Assembly: GCA_021847015.1 (NCBI GenBank)
Contig: JAJZVW010000012.1
Span: 1 to 64,000, forward strand
DNA: 64,000 bases
Origin: Pseudomonadota bacterium
GTDB lineage: Bacteria; Pseudomonadota; Alphaproteobacteria; Rhodospirillales; Magnetospirillaceae
Reading direction: 5' to 3'
This document shows positions 7,520 through 14,831 of this stretch, in pieces. The translations under genes and the position numbers were made by a program. The stretch's first letter is position 1; every line of letters begins with the position of its first letter. The notes under the pieces were generated by a model, which was not told the origin of the DNA, searched no databases, and saw only the letters and a program-made list of their open reading frames with translations.

Positions 7520-8233
7520 ATGGAATGGACCGACGACGCCATCGTCCTGTCGGCCAGGCGCCATGGCGAGAGCGGCGCCGTCGTCCACGTGCTGTCCGCC
7601 GGGCACGGCCGCCATGCCGGGCTGGTGCATGGCGGCTTCGGCAAGGCGCATCGCGGCGCGCTGCTGCCCGGAAACCGGGTGCGCGTGCGGTGGCGGGCAC
7701 GGCTGGCCGAGCAGTTGGGCACGATGACCTGCGAACTGGTGGACGCCGTCGCCGCCCGCGCCATGGACGATCCCGCCCGTCTGGCGGCCGTCTCCTCGGC
7801 CTGCGCCCTGTGCGAGGCCACGCTGCCCGAGCGCCAGCCCCATGGCCCCGCCTTCCTCGCCTTGGCGGCCCTTCTCGACGCGCTGGAGAGCGAGTCCTGG
7901 CCGACCGTGTACGTGCATTGGGAGCTGGCGCTGCTGCGCGACCTCGGCTACGGCCTCGATCTCGGCTCGTGCGCAGCCACCGGCGCCAACGACGGCCTCG
8001 CCTTCGTCAGCCCCAGGAGCGGCCGGGCGGTATCGGCCTCGGCGGGGGAACCGTGGCGCGACAAGCTGCTGGCGCTGCCGCGATTCCTGGTCACGGGCGG
8101 GGAGGGGGATGCGGGCGAGATCGCTCAGGGGCTGGTCTTGACGGGCTTCTTCCTCGAACGCCACGTCCTGGGGCCGAACGCCCTGCCGATGCCGGCCGCG
8201 CGTTCGCGACTGGTTGACCGTTTGCGTTCTTAA
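7520..8233 (+). CDS. recO: DNA repair protein RecO
   Basis: RecO works with RecR to load RecA on SSB-coated DNA in the RecF pathway of gap repair. The 237-residue product begins MEWTDDAIVLSARRHGESGAV, the start of the RecO OB-fold, followed by the HGGFGKAHRGALLPGN segment and a helical C-terminal domain (LRDLGYGLDLGSCAATGAND). The zinc cysteines of some RecO proteins are mostly missing. It sits after era as in many proteobacteria. The parC promoter appears to lie in its last bases. Confidence 0.92.
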   Translation: MEWTDDAIVLSARRHGESGAVVHVLSAGHGRHAGLVHGGFGKAHRGALLPGNRVRVRWRARLAEQLGTMTCELVDAVAARAMDDPARLAAVSSACALCEATLPERQPHGPAFLALAALLDALESESWPTVYVHWELALLRDLGYGLDLGSCAATGANDGLAFVSPRSGRAVSASAGEPWRDKLLALPRFLVTGGEGDAGEIAQGLVLTGFFLERHVLGPNALPMPAARSRLVDRLRS

Positions 8234-8241
8234 CGTACTAT
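8214..8241 (+). promoter_or_regulatory. Candidate promoter for parC
   Basis: TTGACC at 8214-8219 and TACTAT at 8236-8241 are 16 bases apart, about 75 bases before parC. The -35 overlaps the end of recO. Hexamers are seen directly; function is inferred. Confidence 0.4.
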
Positions 8242-8253
8242 ATATTGGCGGCC

Positions 8254-8282
8254 GTCGTCCCTCGCCTCGGGTTCGGGACGAC
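8254..8282. repeat. Minimal palindrome related to the core repeat
   Basis: GTCGTCCC and GGGACGAC form inverted ends around 13 bases between recO and parC. The ends resemble GTCATCCC/GGGATGAC of the larger family. It may be a shrunken copy or an ordinary hairpin in the parC leader. Confidence 0.4.
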
Positions 8283-8314
8283 AGCGAACAACCAATGGAG
8301 TTCCCACCCCCGTC

Positions 8315-10537
8315 ATGACCGAGCCGGCCGCCGCGGGCGAGATTCGCGAGACCAAGCTGACCGAGGCGTTGGGCGAGCGTTACCTCGCCTATGCCATGTC
8401 CACCATCGTGTCGCGCTCGCTGCCCGATGTGCGGGACGGCCTCAAGCCGGTCCACCGCCGGCTGCTCTACGCCATGCGGCAACTCCGTCTCGACCCCGAG
8501 GGCGGCTTCAAGAAATGCGCCCGCGTGGTGGGCGACGTCATCGGCAAGTATCACCCCCACGGCGACGTGGCGGTGTACGACGCCCTGGTGCGGCTGGCCC
8601 AGGATTTCGCCGTGCGCTATCCGCTGGTGGAGGGGCAGGGCAATTTCGGCAACATCGACGGCGACAACGCCGCGGCGATGCGCTACACCGAGGCCAAGCT
8701 GACGGCGGTGGCCGCGGCGCTGATGGACGGCCTCGACGAGGACGCCGCCGATTTCCGCCCCACCTACGACGGCACCGAGGAGGAGCCGGTGGTGATGCCG
8801 GCGGCCTTCCCCAACCTGCTGGCCAATGGCGCGGCCGGCATCGCGGTGGGCATGGCGACCAGCATCCCGCCCCACAATGTGGGCGAAATCTGCGCGGCGT
8901 TGGGCCACCTTATCCGCGATCCGGAGTGCGACGTCGATGCGCTGATCGCCCATCTCCCCGGCCCGGACTTCCCCACCGGCGGAGTCCTCGTGGAATCCCG
9001 CGAGGCCATTGCGGAGGCGTATCGTTCCGGGCGAGGATCATTCCGTCTGCGGGCCAAGTGGGGCGTGGAGAAGCTTTCCCACGGCCTCTACCAGATCGTC
9101 GTCACGGAAATTCCCTATCAGGTCCAGAAGTCCAGGCTGATCGAGAAGATCGCCGAACTTCTGAACGACCGCAAGCTGCCGCTGCTGGCCGACATCCGCG
9201 ACGAATCGGCCGAGGACGTGCGGGTGGTGCTGGAGCCCCGGAACCGCACGGTCGAGGCCGGCCACCTGATGGAGCAGCTGTTCCGCCAGACCGACCTGGA
9301 AGTGCGCGTGCCCCTCAACATGAACGTGCTGGACCGGGACGCCGTCCCGCGCGTGATGACCCTGAAGGAGGTTCTGCGCGCCTTCCTGGACCACCGCATG
9401 GAGGTGCTGGAGCGCCGCTCCCGTCATCGCCGCGAGAAGATCGACAAGCGTCTGGAGGTGCTGGAAGGCTATCTCAAGGCCTATCTCGACCTCGACGAGG
9501 TGATCCGCATCATCCGCGAGGAGGACGAGCCCAAGCCGGCGCTGATGCGGCGCTTCGACCTTACCGAGGTGCAGACGGAAGCCATCCTCAACATGCGGCT
9601 GCGCTCGCTGCGCCGGCTTGAGGAGATGGAAATCCGCAAGGAGCACGGCGCCCTTAGCACCGAGAGGGCGGATTTGGCGGCACTGCTGGCCGACGAGGGA
9701 AGGCGCTGGACCACCATCGCCGGCCAGATCGCCGGGATCGGCCGCCAGTTCGGCGGGACCGGCGCGCTCGGCCGGCGGCGCACCGAGCTGGGCGAGGGCC
9801 CCTCGGCGGTGGTGGTGCCGATCGAGGCCTTCATCGAGCGCGAGCCGATCACGGTGATCCTGTCCCGGAAGGGATGGATACGGGCGGTGCGCGGCCACGG
9901 CGACAATCCCGAGGACGTCAAGTTCAAGGACGGCGACGGGCTGCATCTCGCCCTCAAGGCGGAGACCACCGACAAGATCCTGGTGTTCGCCAGCGACGGC
10001 CGCGTCTACACCCTGGGCGGCGACCGCATTCCGCGCGGGCGCGGCCACGGGGAGCCGCTGCGCCTGATCGTGGACCTCGCCAACGACGCCGACGTGGCGG
10101 CGATGCTGGTGCACAGGCCGGGACGGCGGCTGCTGGTGGCGTCCAATTCCGGCCGCGGCTTCCTGGTCGAGGAGAACGAGGTGCTGGCCCAGACCCGCGC
10201 CGGACGCATGGTCCTGACCCTGGACACGGGCGAGCGCGCCGCGTTCTGCGTGCCGGCCGAGGGCGATGCGGTGGGCATCATCGGCGACAACCGCAAGCTC
10301 CTGGTGTTCAAGACCGAAGAAATCCCGGTGATGGCTCGCGGGCGCGGGGTGATGCTGCAAAAGTACCGGGACGGCGGCGCCGCCGACATCACGGTGTTCA
10401 CCCTGGCCGACGGCCTGTCGTGGAAGTCGGGCGAACGCGAACGCACCGAGCGCGATCTCACGCCCTGGCTGGGCAAGCGCGCCTCCGCCGGCCGCTTGCC
10501 GCCGACCGGCTTCCCCCGCAGCAACCGCTTCGGGTGA
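8315..10537 (+). CDS. parC: DNA topoisomerase IV subunit A
   Basis: ParC is the DNA-cutting subunit of topoisomerase IV, which unlinks daughter chromosomes. The 740-residue protein is shorter than GyrA and fits ParC. The catalytic tyrosine is Tyr124 in [11 protein letters not shown]. The quinolone region reads [17 protein letters not shown], so the usual Ser after HPHGD (Ser80 of E. coli ParC) is Val85, while the acidic Asp89 is kept. The C-terminal domain has beta-pinwheel repeats ([29 protein letters not shown]). It is followed by a remnant repeat and the convergent bpt/small-protein pair. Confidence 0.95.
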   Translation: MTEPAAAGEIRETKLTEALGERYLAYAMSTIVSRSLPDVRDGLKPVHRRLLYAMRQLRLDPEGGFKKCARVVGDVIGKYHPHGDVAVYDALVRLAQDFAVRYPLVEGQGNFGNIDGDNAAAMRYTEAKLTAVAAALMDGLDEDAADFRPTYDGTEEEPVVMPAAFPNLLANGAAGIAVGMATSIPPHNVGEICAALGHLIRDPECDVDALIAHLPGPDFPTGGVLVESREAIAEAYRSGRGSFRLRAKWGVEKLSHGLYQIVVTEIPYQVQKSRLIEKIAELLNDRKLPLLADIRDESAEDVRVVLEPRNRTVEAGHLMEQLFRQTDLEVRVPLNMNVLDRDAVPRVMTLKEVLRAFLDHRMEVLERRSRHRREKIDKRLEVLEGYLKAYLDLDEVIRIIREEDEPKPALMRRFDLTEVQTEAILNMRLRSLRRLEEMEIRKEHGALSTERADLAALLADEGRRWTTIAGQIAGIGRQFGGTGALGRRRTELGEGPSAVVVPIEAFIEREPITVILSRKGWIRAVRGHGDNPEDVKFKDGDGLHLALKAETTDKILVFASDGRVYTLGGDRIPRGRGHGEPLRLIVDLANDADVAAMLVHRPGRRLLVASNSGRGFLVEENEVLAQTRAGRMVLTLDTGERAAFCVPAEGDAVGIIGDNRKLLVFKTEEIPVMARGRGVMLQKYRDGGAADITVFTLADGLSWKSGERERTERDLTPWLGKRASAGRLPPTGFPRSNRFG

Positions 10538-10570
10538 TGCGCCGGCGGTCGGAACGGCAGGCTATTCCCT

Positions 10571-10616
10571 GTCGCTCCGAGCGCAGCCGAGGGGCCTTTC
10601 ATGCACCGTGCGTGAG
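10571..10616. repeat. Truncated core repeat between parC and bpt operon
   Basis: GTCGCTCCGAGCGCAGCCGAGGGGCCTTTC followed by CGTGCGTGA matches the left half of a core palindrome (compare 43204-43279). The right arm is absent. It separates two convergent transcripts. Confidence 0.45.
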
Positions 10617-10620
10617 GAGG

Positions 10621-10815
10621 TCAGCGCGCCATGCCCGGCGGCGACAGCGCCGCAGCCATGCTCTCGGGCGTGACCGGGCGCGCGTCGGAGAACAGCGCGA
10701 GCCACACCGCCGCCAGGATTACGGCCTTGAGGATGAGAACCAGGGCGATGCGCCGCGCCAGCGGATGCCCGCCGGTGCCGGCGCTGGAGAGGAAATCCGC
10801 CAGCGCCTTCCGCAT
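10621..10815 (-). CDS. Small single-helix membrane protein, CydP-like
   Basis: A 64-residue protein with one hydrophobic helix (ALVLILKAVILAAVWLALF) preceded by a basic patch (HPLARRI) and followed by FSDARPVTPESMAAAL. The pattern RRIALVLxLKxxxLxxLWxxFFSD resembles the small subunit-like family called CydP, linked in some bacteria to cytochrome bd oxidase. That assignment is a recollection of the pattern, not a search result, and no oxidase gene is nearby. It starts three bases after the bpt stop, so the two are one transcript. Confidence 0.6.
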   Translation of the reverse strand: MRKALADFLSSAGTGGHPLARRIALVLILKAVILAAVWLALFSDARPVTPESMAAALSPPGMAR

Positions 10816-10818
10816 GCG

Positions 10819-11592
10819 TCAGCCTTTGGCGGGGGGGGCTTCGGGTTCGGGCGCCGGTTCGCCGCCGGGCGGCAGGTCGAGAACGCGCCAGCCGTTGGGG
10901 CCGAACGCCTCCAGGGGCCGGAAGCGCGACTTGTAGGACATCTTGCGGCTTTCGGCGATCCAATAGCCCAGATAGACATAGGGCAGCCCCGACCGCAGGG
11001 CCTCTTCCACCAGCCATAGGACCACGTAGGTTCCGAGTGACCGCTGGGGCAGGTCGGGCTCGTAGAAGCTGTAGACCGCCGACAGCCCGTCCGACATGCG
11101 GTCGGCGAGGCAGGCGGCCATCAGCGCGCCGTCGCGGCGCCGGAACTCGATCACGAAGGTCTCGATGGGGCTGTCCTCGACCATGGAACGGTAGTCGTAG
11201 AAGCCCATCAGGGCCATGTCGCCGCCTTTGTGGCGGCATTCCTGATAGCGCGAGAACAGACGGTAATGCTCGGCGGTGGCGCGGGCGGGGACGCGTTGGG
11301 CGGTGAGGTCGGCGTTGGCCCGGCGGATGCGCCGCATGGTCCGGTCGGGCAGAAAGCTTCCGACGACGATCCGCACCGGGATGCAGGCGTTGCAGCCGGG
11401 GCAGGCGGGGGTATAGGCGATGGAATGGCTGCGCCGGAAGCCCGCGCGGGACAGGGCTTCGTGAAGAACCTCGGCATCCGGGCCGTTGAGTTCCGTGACG
11501 ATCTTGCGTTCGAGCCGCCCGGGGATATAGGGGCATGGCAACGGGGCGGTGGTGAAAAAGAAATGGGGCCGCTTAAGGGGAATATGATCCAT
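10819..11592 (-). CDS. bpt: Aspartate/glutamate leucyltransferase
   Basis: Bpt moves leucine from Leu-tRNA to proteins with N-terminal Asp or Glu, marking them for ClpS/ClpAP degradation under the N-end rule. The 257-residue product has the family start (PHFFFTTAPLPCPYIPGRLERKIV), the conserved cysteine cluster in YTPACPGCNACIPVRI, and a GNAT-like second half (AVYSFYEPDLPQRSLGTYVVLW; YVYLGYWIAESRKMSYK). MDHIPLKRPH at 11592 is the conserved start; the twelve residues before it are not family-like. It is followed in the same transcript by a small membrane protein. Confidence 0.93.
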   Translation of the reverse strand: MDHIPLKRPHFFFTTAPLPCPYIPGRLERKIVTELNGPDAEVLHEALSRAGFRRSHSIAYTPACPGCNACIPVRIVVGSFLPDRTMRRIRRANADLTAQRVPARATAEHYRLFSRYQECRHKGGDMALMGFYDYRSMVEDSPIETFVIEFRRRDGALMAACLADRMSDGLSAVYSFYEPDLPQRSLGTYVVLWLVEEALRSGLPYVYLGYWIAESRKMSYKSRFRPLEAFGPNGWRVLDLPPGGEPAPEPEAPPAKG

Positions 11593-11706
11593 TGCGTTCC
11601 AACTTCGGAAAGTCCGGCCTACCGACATCGTTCCTTGATATGGTGGTCGGAGGCCGATCGCACCACGGTCCCCGTCGAGGGATAAGAACCGTTCCGCCGA
11701 TCCGGG

Positions 11707-12204
11707 CTAGGGTCGAATATCGTTGACCGTGACCGTTTCCGCCAGCCAATCGTGCAGGGTGCGCCGCCGTTCGTTGAAGAGCGCCACCAGCAGGATCAGG
11801 GACCCGGTCAGTGCCACCGAGCCGTAAAAGGCCACCGTTTGGATGACGGCCTGGGCGGGCCTCGGCCGTCCCTGCGCGAACGCAGCCAGGGGGGCTATGC
11901 TCATGACCCGGATTCCCATGACCCTCATTCCGATGGTCGCCGAGCGCGGCCCGGCGATCAGCAGGGAGTGGTAGAGCAACGGCACCGCCAGACCCGGCAG
12001 CAGCAGCAGGTGCCAGGCCAGCCCCAGCGTGAACAGGCCCAGCACGAGAAGGAAGGCCCATGCGGTGCCGACGATCGCCATGATCGCCAGGGCGTCGATG
12101 GCGTAGGCGATCATGCGCTTGGCGAGGATGCCGGAATAATAGCCCGGATGGTTCCGGCGATCCGCCCAGTCCGGCTCGCGGTGGATGGGGATGGGTTCGG
12201 TCAT
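11707..12204 (-). CDS. RDD family membrane protein
   Basis: A 165-residue protein with the RDD layout: RMIAYAIDALAIMAIVG (the Arg/Asp-Asp signature in the first helix), a long hydrophobic stretch to about residue 85, then SATIGMRVMGIRVM, and a third helix (SVALTGSLILLVALF) followed by the ERRRTLHDWLAETVTV tail usual in this family. RDD proteins have no settled single function; some are linked to ion or Na+/H+ transport. It lies 55 bases downstream of motB and may be read through from that operon. Confidence 0.85.
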   Translation of the reverse strand: MTEPIPIHREPDWADRRNHPGYYSGILAKRMIAYAIDALAIMAIVGTAWAFLLVLGLFTLGLAWHLLLLPGLAVPLLYHSLLIAGPRSATIGMRVMGIRVMSIAPLAAFAQGRPRPAQAVIQTVAFYGSVALTGSLILLVALFNERRRTLHDWLAETVTVNDIRP

Positions 12205-12259
12205 CGCCGTACTCCGTGGCGGAAATTGGGCCGACAGAGCGGGCGAGGGGACCGCACGC

Positions 12260-13189
12260 CTACCTCGCGGTCCCGGGCGGCGCCGCCGGCGGCGGCAGGA
12301 CCGGCGGAGGCTTCAGGTCGGCGTCCCGCAACAGGATGATGCTGATGCGGCGGTTGCGGGGCGAATCGGGGTCGTCCTTGACCAGGGGGTCGGTGTCGGC
12401 CTTGCCGACCACCCGGTCGATGCGGCTTTCGGCCACGCCGGCGCCAACCAGGACCCGCCGGCTGGCCAGGGCGCGGTCGGACGACAATTCCCAGTTGGTG
12501 TAGCCCGACGGGTCGCGGAAGGGCACCGCGTCGGTGTAACCCGAAATCGAAATCTGGTTGGGCATCTGGTTGACGATCCGCGCCACCAGCGTCAGCAGCG
12601 CGCGGGTATGGCCGTACATGGCCGAACTGCCCGACGGGAACATGGCCAGCCCCTCCTGGTCGGTAAGCTGGATGCGCAAGCCCTCGGGCGTGTTGTCCAC
12701 CAGCATCGACCCCTGGAACGGCTTCAGTTCGGGGATGCCGCTGACCGCCTTCTGCAGCATCTCGGTGGCCTTGTCGAACCGCTGCTGTTCGCGCTCGGCC
12801 ATTTTCTCCTTGAATTCCTTCTCCCCCAGGCCGTCCAGCGGTTCGGTCGCGGGGGCGGTCAAATCCTCTCCGCCCGGGCCGATGGACGTGGGCGGCAGGT
12901 GCTGCACCAGACTGGGGGACGACGTATTGGATTGCTCGGCCCCTTCGCCGATCACCTGTCCGCCCAGGATGCCGCCGGCGCCCGACTCGCTCTTGGACGC
13001 CATGGTGGGGGCGAAGTAGTTGGAGATGCCGGTCAGTTGCTCCTCGGTGACCGCGTTCAGCAGCCACAGCAGAAGGAAGAACGCCATCATCGCGGTCACG
13101 AAGTCGGCGTAGGCCACCTTCCAGGCGCCGCCGTGGTGGCCGCCGGCGACCTTCTTGACCCGCTTGATGATGATCTGCTGGTCGGCCAT
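12260..13189 (-). CDS. motB: Flagellar motor stator protein MotB
   Basis: MotB forms the ion-conducting stator with MotA and anchors it to peptidoglycan. The 309-residue protein has one membrane helix (about 30-47) opening VAYADFVTAMMAFFLLLWLL, where Asp29 is the conserved proton-binding residue. A long linker with a plug region follows, then a C-terminal OmpA-like domain (QISISGYTDAVPFRD; NWELSSDRALASRRVL) for peptidoglycan. It begins 18 bases after motA ends. The proton-type Asp and the motA-first order are as expected for a flagellated alphaproteobacterium. Confidence 0.95.
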   Translation of the reverse strand: MADQQIIIKRVKKVAGGHHGGAWKVAYADFVTAMMAFFLLLWLLNAVTEEQLTGISNYFAPTMASKSESGAGGILGGQVIGEGAEQSNTSSPSLVQHLPPTSIGPGGEDLTAPATEPLDGLGEKEFKEKMAEREQQRFDKATEMLQKAVSGIPELKPFQGSMLVDNTPEGLRIQLTDQEGLAMFPSGSSAMYGHTRALLTLVARIVNQMPNQISISGYTDAVPFRDPSGYTNWELSSDRALASRRVLVGAGVAESRIDRVVGKADTDPLVKDDPDSPRNRRISIILLRDADLKPPPVLPPPAAPPGTAR

Positions 13190-13207
13190 GGGTCGGAGTC
13201 TTCCGCG

Positions 13208-14101
13208 TCAGTCGGGCGGCAGGTTGTTGATGGTTTCCTCCAGTTCCTGGAAGGTCGGGCGCAATTCGTCGGGCAGGATCTTGCGGGCGAACTCGATCGA
13301 CACCTGGGGGGCGTAGCCCTGCATATGGGCCAGCAGCCCGGCCTTGATGGCCATGAAGTAATAGCCGTCGGTGTCGAAGCAGAGCTGGAGGTTGCGGCCG
13401 ATGGGCGCGAAGATGGCGTAGGACAGCAGCACGCCGGTGAAGGTGCCCACCAGCGCGGCGCCGATCAGGTGGCCCAGCACCTCGGGCGGCTCGGTGATCG
13501 AGCCCATGGTGTGGATGACGCCGAGCACGGCGGCGACGATGCCCAGCGCCGGCATGGCGTCGGCCATCAGCACCACCGCGTGGGACATCTCGTGATACTG
13601 CTTGTGATGGGCCTCGATCTCGCCGTCGATGATGGCTTCCAGCTCGTGGGCGTTGGAGGTCCCCAGCGTCAGCAGCCTGAGGTAGTCGCACAGGAAGGTG
13701 CGGGTGTGGTGGTCGGCGTTGAAGTTGGGGAACTTGGCGAACAGGGGGCTTTCGTCGGGCTTTTCCACATGGCTTTCCAGGGCGAGGTCGCCCTTGGTCT
13801 TGGCCAGCTTGAACACCGCATAAAGCATCGACAGCAATTCGATGAAGCTGGCCTGGTTGTGGTGGGGGCCCTTGAAGACCAGAGGCAGGTTGTGCGTGAT
13901 GCCGAGGATGATGCCCTTGGGGTTGCCCAGCAGAAGGGAACCGACCGCCGCGCCCACGATGATCAGCCATTCGAACGGCTGGAACAGCACCACGAGGTGG
14001 CCGCCGTTGAACGCATAGCCGCCGATCACGGAAATGGCCGTGATGACGATGCCGATGATTCCGAACATCCACTTCCCCCGCTCGGTGGCACCCAGGGACA
14101 C
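13208..14101 (-). CDS. motA: Flagellar motor stator protein MotA
   Basis: MotA is the membrane subunit of the stator that pushes on the flagellar rotor. The 297-residue product has two N-terminal membrane segments (GIIGIVITAISVIGGYAF; WLIIVGAAVGSLLLG), a large cytoplasmic loop with DGEIEAHHKQ, and two further helices (MPALGIVAAVLGVIHTMGSI; GAALVGTFTGVLLSYAIFAPI). The Pro of MPALGIVA is conserved in torque generation. It heads the motA-motB operon and has a plausible promoter about 30-60 bases upstream. Confidence 0.95.
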   Translation of the reverse strand: MSLGATERGKWMFGIIGIVITAISVIGGYAFNGGHLVVLFQPFEWLIIVGAAVGSLLLGNPKGIILGITHNLPLVFKGPHHNQASFIELLSMLYAVFKLAKTKGDLALESHVEKPDESPLFAKFPNFNADHHTRTFLCDYLRLLTLGTSNAHELEAIIDGEIEAHHKQYHEMSHAVVLMADAMPALGIVAAVLGVIHTMGSITEPPEVLGHLIGAALVGTFTGVLLSYAIFAPIGRNLQLCFDTDGYYFMAIKAGLLAHMQGYAPQVSIEFARKILPDELRPTFQELEETINNLPPD

Positions 14102-14129
14102 CGCTCGACGAATGTCGCACGGAGCATCC

Positions 14130-14158
14130 TATAATTCGCGGCCATTGTCGCGAGTCAA
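14130..14158 (-). promoter_or_regulatory. Candidate promoter for motA-motB
   Basis: On the minus strand TTGACT (complement of 14153-14158) is followed after 17 bases by ATTATA (complement of 14130-14135), or after 19 by TATAGG. This is a reasonable sigma70-type site about 30 bases before the motA start. No sigma28 pattern was evident. Confidence 0.45.
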
Positions 14159-14293
14159 CTGCCTTGCGGACGGAAAAATTCGTCGAAAGGCAGGGGAACC
14201 TCGGAAATTTCCGCAAGGCGCATTTGACCTTGGCGGCCGAACCTCAGTAATCTTTCAGCACGGTTCCTGATTGGCCCTCGACTCGAGTTGTCC

Positions 14294-14794
14294 ATGTCCT
14301 TCGATCAACGCGCTTTTCGTAAGGCTCTCAGCTGTTTCGCTAGCGGCGTTACGGTCGTTACCACTCTTCATCCCGAGACGCGCGCGCCCGCCGGCGTGAC
14401 GGTCAGCGCGTTCTGCTCGCTGTCGCTGGAGCCGCCGCTGGTCCTGTTCTGCCTGGGATCGCGCACTGCCAGCCTCGATGCGTTCCGGCAGTTCGGCCAT
14501 TTCGGAGTCAACGTGCTGTCGGAAAACCAGCGGGACATGTCGAACCGCTTCGCCAGCCGGGCCATCGACAAGTGGCAAGGGGTCCGGTACGAGACCTGGG
14601 ATTCCGGCGTGCCGATGCTGACCGGCTGCCTCGCCAACCTCGAATGCGAACTGGTGGAGGCCCGGGACGGCGGCGACCACATCATCTTCATCGGCCGGCC
14701 GACCCGGATCAAGCATCACGAGGTCGGGTCGCCGCTGCTCTATTTCCGCGGCGGCTACATGGACCTGCCGCCGCCGGGGTGCGGGGCGGGCTGA
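14294..14794 (+). CDS. Flavin reductase domain protein
   Basis: A 166-residue FMN-binding flavin reductase-like protein. These enzymes use NAD(P)H to reduce flavin, usually for a partner monooxygenase. Visible family features are FRKALSCFASGVTVVTT at the N-terminus, GVTVSAFCSLSLEPPLVLFCLG (flavin site), FGVNVLSENQRDMSNRFA, and the C-terminal DHIIFIGRPTRIKHHEVGSPLLYFRGGY. No oxygenase is adjacent, so the partner is unknown. ATG 14294 is chosen over an in-frame TTG six bases earlier. Confidence 0.85.
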   Translation: MSFDQRAFRKALSCFASGVTVVTTLHPETRAPAGVTVSAFCSLSLEPPLVLFCLGSRTASLDAFRQFGHFGVNVLSENQRDMSNRFASRAIDKWQGVRYETWDSGVPMLTGCLANLECELVEARDGGDHIIFIGRPTRIKHHEVGSPLLYFRGGYMDLPPPGCGAG

Positions 14795-14831
14795 CGGGGA
14801 TCGCGGGGGGCGCAATCCCCGCCCGTCCGCC

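Noticed and set aside
12185-14134. Plus-strand 649-codon frame across motA-motB
   Set aside because: MotA and MotB on the minus strand are full length with intact family motifs; the plus frame is a shadow.
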